NCBI RefSeq assembly: GCF_023699475.1
Contig: NZ_JALXFV010000004.1
Location: forward strand, 1 to 43,227
Reading direction: 5' to 3'
DNA length: 43,227 bases
Origin: Halomarina rubra
GTDB taxonomy: Archaea > Halobacteriota > Halobacteria > Halobacteriales > Haloarculaceae
Shown: positions 39,769 to 43,227 of the stretch, piece by piece
How the letters are laid out: each line of letters opens with the position of its first letter
Position numbering within the stretch: position 1 is the first letter of the stretch
Notes under the pieces: model-generated
The model's input: the letters and a program-made list of their open reading frames with translations, nothing else
Told to the model about the DNA's origin: nothing
The model's database searches: none
Translations under genes and position numbers: made by a program

Positions 39769-41550
39769 TTACTCGACCTCGTGCAACCGCTCGCCCTGGT
39801 GAAGACGCGTCGCGATGGAGAACGTCTGCTCGGCCGAGCGTCGCGTCGGGAAGTGCGCGGCCATGTAGCGCGCCGGCGCGACGAGCGCCAGTCGCTTCTC
39901 GAGTTCGTCGGTCGTCGGGTCGGCGACGAGCGCGTCGTACCGCTGGAACCCGGCCTCGACGTTCTGGAGCGTGTGGAACCCCACGTCCTCACGCAGGAGG
40001 CCGCGCCCGAGCGTCCGTTTCAGGTCCGCCGGGTCGCCCCCGGCGTCGAAGTGCTCGCTGACGAGGCTGGCGGCGCGGTTGACGCTGCCCTGCTCGTCGA
40101 AGCACGACAGGAGGTCCTCGCGGACGTCGACCGGGTCGCGGTCGCTCTCGCCGGGCGTCGGGACGGGTGCGCGTGGCTGGTTGAGAAAGCGGTCGAGGTA
40201 CACCGACATCGCGGCGTCGAAACAGCCGCGGTACAGTTCGGTGGCGTCGGTCTTCGCCGTCGCGCGGTGGACCGCGTTCGCGTAGCTGAGCGTGTGGTGG
40301 ACGGTGTTCCAGTCGCCGAACTCGTTGTTCGTCGCGAAGTACGCCAGGCGTCGGGAGGCCGCACGCGCCACCGCGTCCGAGAGCTGCTCGGTCGTCGCCC
40401 CCTTCCGGACGGCGTCGGTGAGCGCGTCGACGATGCGTTCCGGGTCGTCGCCGAGGAGCGTCTCGACGAAGTCGTCGGGCCGCGTCCACTCCTGTCCCGC
40501 GCCGGCGGCGACGAGGTCCGGCAGCAGGTCGTGCGCGTCGAAACACAGTTCGGCGATGTCGACCGGCTGTCGCCACGAGGAGAGTTCCTCCGAGCGTGTC
40601 GCGCCCGTGAGTTGGTCGAGCGTCGAGGCGAGGGCGGCGTCGGCGTGGTCCTCCCACCCCACGTGCTCTAGCGTCTCGAACGCTTTGTTGACGAAGTCCA
40701 GCGAGTGGCCGTTGTTCAGGTAGAGGCTGTCGGTCGCCGCGGTGAACAGGATGTCCGCGACGTCCTCGCGCGGGAGGTTCCCGATGGCGGTCAGCAGGAC
40801 GCGCTCCGCGCCGTCGCGGTCCCGGACCTCGACGCAGTCGCGGAACCACTGTTTGAGGCGTGCTTTCGAGAGGTCGCGGTTCTCGAAGGCGTACTGCTGG
40901 AACCGTGGGGGTTCGCCCGCCGTCTCGTCGGCCACCTCGCGGACGCCCACGAACATCGCGCGACGCTTGTCGCGGCCGCCGACCTCGTCGTAGAGGTTCG
41001 CCATACAGCCGAGGGTGGTCAGCCCGCGGCCCCACCCCATCTCGCGGTAGCGCGTCCCGAAGTTGACGGCCGTCTCGACGGGCGTGTGGAACCCCTCGTC
41101 TTGCTCGTCGAGTCCGATGACGGCCTTCGCCATCACCAGCGAGAGGTTCTCGTGGAGGCCGTCGGCGAGACGGTTGCGCCAATGGGTCGCGGGGTCGACG
41201 TCGCTCGGTGGGTCCGGGTCGAGGTAGACGCCGTCCTCGCGCAACTCGACGGGGAACGTCCGGACGTCGTCGGCCCAGATGTCGAACGTGTCGCCAGCCT
41301 CCAACTCGAACCGGGCGTGGTGCCAGTGGCAGGTGAGGATGCCGTCCTCGATAGAGCCTCTGGAGAGAGGGAAGCCCATGTGCGGACAGCGGTTGTCGAC
41401 GGCGAACACCTCGCCCTCGTGGTGGAACAGCGCGATGGCCTGGCCGTCCTCGCTGACGACTGCCTGGCCCTCGGTCTCGAGCGTCTCGCGGTCGGTGACG
41501 CGAACGAATCGGTCGTCGGCCGGTGCGTCGGTGTCGGGGTCCGTTGCCAT
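39769..41550 (-). CDS. Rieske [2Fe-2S] protein with large C-terminal helical domain
   Basis: A 593-aa soluble protein. The N-terminal 110 residues are a ferredoxin-type Rieske domain: Cys55 and His57 in NRCPHMGFPLS, Cys74 and His77 in ILTCHWHHARFE, the spacing that binds a [2Fe-2S] centre. The following 480 residues are mostly helical, with conserved-looking His and Asn (NEFGDWNTVHHTLSYANAVH near 413-432, FHTPVETAVNFGTRYREMGW near 151-170), and no dioxygenase iron site pattern (2-His-1-carboxylate) is certain. I recall multi-domain Rieske proteins of about 600 aa in actinobacteria and haloarchaea, without known role. The TATA element (TACTTGTG, minus) lies about 27 bp upstream, and a CTAG at 41564-41567. 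It is monocistronic, convergent with the acidic-linker gene. Confidence 0.85.
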   Translation of the reverse strand: MATDPDTDAPADDRFVRVTDRETLETEGQAVVSEDGQAIALFHHEGEVFAVDNRCPHMGFPLSRGSIEDGILTCHWHHARFELEAGDTFDIWADDVRTFPVELREDGVYLDPDPPSDVDPATHWRNRLADGLHENLSLVMAKAVIGLDEQDEGFHTPVETAVNFGTRYREMGWGRGLTTLGCMANLYDEVGGRDKRRAMFVGVREVADETAGEPPRFQQYAFENRDLSKARLKQWFRDCVEVRDRDGAERVLLTAIGNLPREDVADILFTAATDSLYLNNGHSLDFVNKAFETLEHVGWEDHADAALASTLDQLTGATRSEELSSWRQPVDIAELCFDAHDLLPDLVAAGAGQEWTRPDDFVETLLGDDPERIVDALTDAVRKGATTEQLSDAVARAASRRLAYFATNNEFGDWNTVHHTLSYANAVHRATAKTDATELYRGCFDAAMSVYLDRFLNQPRAPVPTPGESDRDPVDVREDLLSCFDEQGSVNRAASLVSEHFDAGGDPADLKRTLGRGLLREDVGFHTLQNVEAGFQRYDALVADPTTDELEKRLALVAPARYMAAHFPTRRSAEQTFSIATRLHQGERLHEVE

Positions 41551-41669
41551 AGTTCGACGTGGGCTAGCTCGTCACAAGTAGGTTCGCTGAAACCCGTTTT
41601 GGTCCGAGAACCGACACGTGCACGAGGCGGTCTGTTCAAGTGGCTCAACGGACAACGCTTCCCCAACGA

Positions 41670-42821
41670 ATGAGCGAGGACTTCTACGACGCACTCGGGG
41701 TCTCCCGGGACGCGGACGCCGACGAGATCAAACAGGCGTACCGCAAGAAGGCCGCCGAGTACCACCCCGACGTGAGCGACGACCCGAACGCCGAGGAGAA
41801 GTTCAAACAGGTCAAGAAGGCCAAGGAGGTGCTCACGGACGAGGACGCCCGCGCCGCCTACGACCAGATGGGTCACGACCGCTACGAACAGGCCGAGAAA
41901 CGCGGCTTCGACGCCAGCCAGAACGGTCAGGACCCGTTCGGTGGGATGGGCGGGATGGGTGGCGGCCAGGGAAGCCCGTTCGACGACATCTTCGAGCAGT
42001 TCTTCGGCGGCGGTGGCGGCGGGCGCGGCCGGGGCGGCCCGCGGCCGGGTCGTGACCTCCGCGCGGCGCTCACCATCGACCTCGAGGACGCGTTCTTCGG
42101 CACCTCCCGGGAGATGACCGTCACACGCCCGACGCGCTGTTCGACCTGTGACGGCCACGGCCACCCCGAGGACGCCGACGCCCGCACCTGTCCGGGCTGT
42201 GACGGTCGCGGCCAGCAGGTCCGGGTTCAGCAGACGCCACTCGGGCGCGTCCAGCAGACGACCACCTGTCCACAGTGTGAGGGTGAGGGGACGCTCTACA
42301 GCGAGACCTGCCCGGACTGCGACGGCGAGGGCGTCGTGATGGAGGAGTCCACCATCGACATCGAGGTGCCCGAGGGCATCCGCGACGGCCAGACCCTCCG
42401 GATGGACGGCGAGGGTGCGCCCGGCGAACCGGGTGCGCGCGACGGCGACCTGCTCGTCGAGATCTCGGTCGAAGCCGACGAGCGCTTCGAACGCGACGGC
42501 GACGACCTCTACGTCACTCACCCGGTCTCGTTCCCGCAGGCCGTCTTCGGCGACGACCTCGAGGTGGAGACGCTCGACGGCACCGTCTCGATGGACCTCC
42601 CGAAGGGCACCCAGAGCGGCGAGACGTTCCGCCTGCGCGGGAAGGGGATGCCCCGTCTCCAGCGTCGCGGGCAGGGCGACCTCTTCGTCCGCGTGCAGGT
42701 CGTCACCCCCGACCAGATGAACGCCGAACAGCGCGAGGCGCTCGAAGCGTTCGCCGAAGCCGGCGGCGAGGAAATCGACGTGAAAGAAGGGTTCTTCGAG
42801 AAGATCCGCAACTCGCTGTAG
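41670..42821 (+). CDS. dnaJ: Co-chaperone DnaJ (type I Hsp40)
   Basis: A 383-aa J-protein that delivers clients to DnaK and stimulates its ATPase. The J domain occupies residues 1-70 with the catalytic His-Pro-Asp at 32-34 (EYHPDV). A Gly-rich region follows (GGMGGMGGGQG to GGGGGGRGRGG, about 91-123). The zinc domain has four CxxCxGxG repeats: CSTCDGHG (157), CPGCDGRG (174), CPQCEGEG (200) and CPDCDGEG (214). The C-terminal client-binding domains contain VPEGIRDGQTLRMDGEG and RLRGKGMPRLQRRGQGDLFV. I start at the Met at 41670; the earlier codons (from 41640) lie in the probable promoter (GTTCAAGT near 41636). It completes the grpE-dnaK-dnaJ set, although four genes separate it from dnaK. Confidence 0.96.
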   Translation: MSEDFYDALGVSRDADADEIKQAYRKKAAEYHPDVSDDPNAEEKFKQVKKAKEVLTDEDARAAYDQMGHDRYEQAEKRGFDASQNGQDPFGGMGGMGGGQGSPFDDIFEQFFGGGGGGRGRGGPRPGRDLRAALTIDLEDAFFGTSREMTVTRPTRCSTCDGHGHPEDADARTCPGCDGRGQQVRVQQTPLGRVQQTTTCPQCEGEGTLYSETCPDCDGEGVVMEESTIDIEVPEGIRDGQTLRMDGEGAPGEPGARDGDLLVEISVEADERFERDGDDLYVTHPVSFPQAVFGDDLEVETLDGTVSMDLPKGTQSGETFRLRGKGMPRLQRRGQGDLFVRVQVVTPDQMNAEQREALEAFAEAGGEEIDVKEGFFEKIRNSL

Positions 42822-42823
42822 CG

Positions 42824-43129
42824 CTACGTTCCGCTCCCCGCCTCGCCCGTCTCGTCCAGGCGCGACTCGTACTTCGCCAGCGCGGTCTCCAGCGCCGACT
42901 CGGCGTCGGTGCCCGTCTCCTCACAGAGCGCGAGCAAGCAGAACAGCGCGTCGCCCAGTTCGTCCTCGGCGACGGCGACCGTCCCGGGCGAGTCGCCGTA
43001 GTCCGTCGAGGTGTTGACCTCCTTGGCGAGTTCGCCGACCTCGGAGGCGAGGTCGAGGACGCGGTGGGCGGGCGGGGCGTGCAGGTCGTGGTCGTCGAGG
43101 AACGTGGCGACCCGTCGCTGGTGGTTCAC
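42824..43129 (-). CDS. MazG-like nucleotide pyrophosphohydrolase
   Basis: A 101-aa helical enzyme of the MazG/dUTPase-like superfamily that removes pyrophosphate from (d)NTPs. The metal-binding residues lie in DLASEVGELAKEVN (ExxE) and AEDELGDALFCLLAL (ExxD), the classic pair of helices in such four-helix proteins. The start is the GTG at 43129, giving MNHQRRVATFLDDHDLHAPP, the usual first helix of relatives. A longer frame to 43219 would add a Ser/Arg-rich stretch and overlap the preceding minus-strand gene. AT-rich GATAGCTTC on the minus strand is about 30 bp upstream. Its stop is 3 bp past dnaJ's, so the genes are convergent. The substrate is not known. Confidence 0.82.
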   Translation of the reverse strand: MNHQRRVATFLDDHDLHAPPAHRVLDLASEVGELAKEVNTSTDYGDSPGTVAVAEDELGDALFCLLALCEETGTDAESALETALAKYESRLDETGEAGSGT

Positions 43130-43178
43130 GTCCAACTCGGGAGAACGGAGCGGCCTGAAGCTATCGGAGTCGCCCGAC

Positions 43179-43227
43179 TCAGTCCGCGAGGTGGTTCGTC
43201 CCGGCCTCGACGACGACATCGCGTTCG
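43179..43227 (-). CDS. C-terminal end of a gene that continues beyond the window
   Basis: Only 15 residues and a TGA are within the window, reading ERDVVVEAGTNHLAD on the minus strand. The frame is open to the right edge, and the composition is normal for this genome. It lies 50 bp before the MazG-like gene on the same strand, compatible with an operon. No family can be recognised from so short a tail. Confidence 0.45.
   Translation of the reverse strand, partial: ERDVVVEAGTNHLAD

Noticed and set aside
43130-43219. N-terminal extension of the MazG-like gene
   Set aside because: The extension is Ser/Arg-rich and overlaps the tail of another minus-strand gene; relatives start at the helix beginning with the GTG at 43129.
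1-43227. Insertion sequences, prophage or integrated element boundaries
   Set aside because: No transposase, integrase, tRNA-associated direct repeats or marked change of base composition is visible across the window.

Overview
The window is chromosomal DNA from a halophilic archaeon (class Halobacteria). The reasons are very high G+C, strongly acidic proteins (Asp/Glu-rich, Lys-poor), archaeal TFB, an AglD-type glycosyltransferase, a haloarchaeal CTAG methyltransferase, Tat-type lipoproteins, a Bat-type HTH regulator, and TATA-like elements about 27 bp before many start codons, as expected for leaderless mRNAs. Proteins are tightly packed; I see no tRNA, rRNA, CRISPR array or transposase. 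No gene-free stretch reaches 300 bp.

Layout. 1-8001: a six-gene, overlapping operon for a type IV pilus-like/Tad-like secretion machine (ATPase, PilC/TadC-type membrane platform, then four proteins with an N-terminal membrane anchor, the last 982 aa). 8086-14542: housekeeping and accessory enzymes (DUF5791-like protein, epimerase, aldo/keto reductase, small zinc finger, MFS carrier, NUDIX CoA-type pyrophosphatase, conserved hypotheticals). 14574-15505: an Hsp20 gene whose 3' end is repeated three times at a 55-bp period with two hairpins between, then a small zinc protein sharing a promoter element with a divergent DUF429 gene. 16387-20541: an overlooked 46-aa zinc-finger ORF, a DAO-family oxidoreductase, a Tat lipoprotein and a radical SAM/HhH enzyme.

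20621-26474: aglD-like glycosyltransferase, inosine/xanthosine triphosphatase, tfb, a small membrane protein, the orphan CTAG methylase (zim) and aroD. aglD and the CTAG methylase are also close together in Haloferax volcanii (from memory HVO_0798 and HVO_0794). CTAG itself is very rare in the window, and one of the few copies sits at the TATA position of the methylase gene. 26602-30511: zinc-ribbon membrane protein, PAC2 proteasome-assembly-chaperone homologue, an RsmB/NOP-type RNA methyltransferase with an overlapping partner gene, and a membrane M23 peptidase. 30579-34546 (minus): XPB helicase and its Bax1 nuclease partner, separated by a Bat-like regulator.

34618-42821: the Hsp70 system (grpE, dnaK, dnaJ) with four unrelated genes between dnaK and dnaJ: a lipoprotein, an enoyl-CoA hydratase, an acidic-linker protein and a 593-aa Rieske protein. 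The window closes with a MazG-like pyrophosphohydrolase and the tail of another minus-strand gene. The best candidates for something undescribed are the pilus-like operon with its giant anchored protein, the hairpin repeats at the end of hsp20, the palindrome plus CTAG in the zim promoter, and the Rieske protein with a large unassigned helical domain. Family names of the DUF type are from memory and were not searched.
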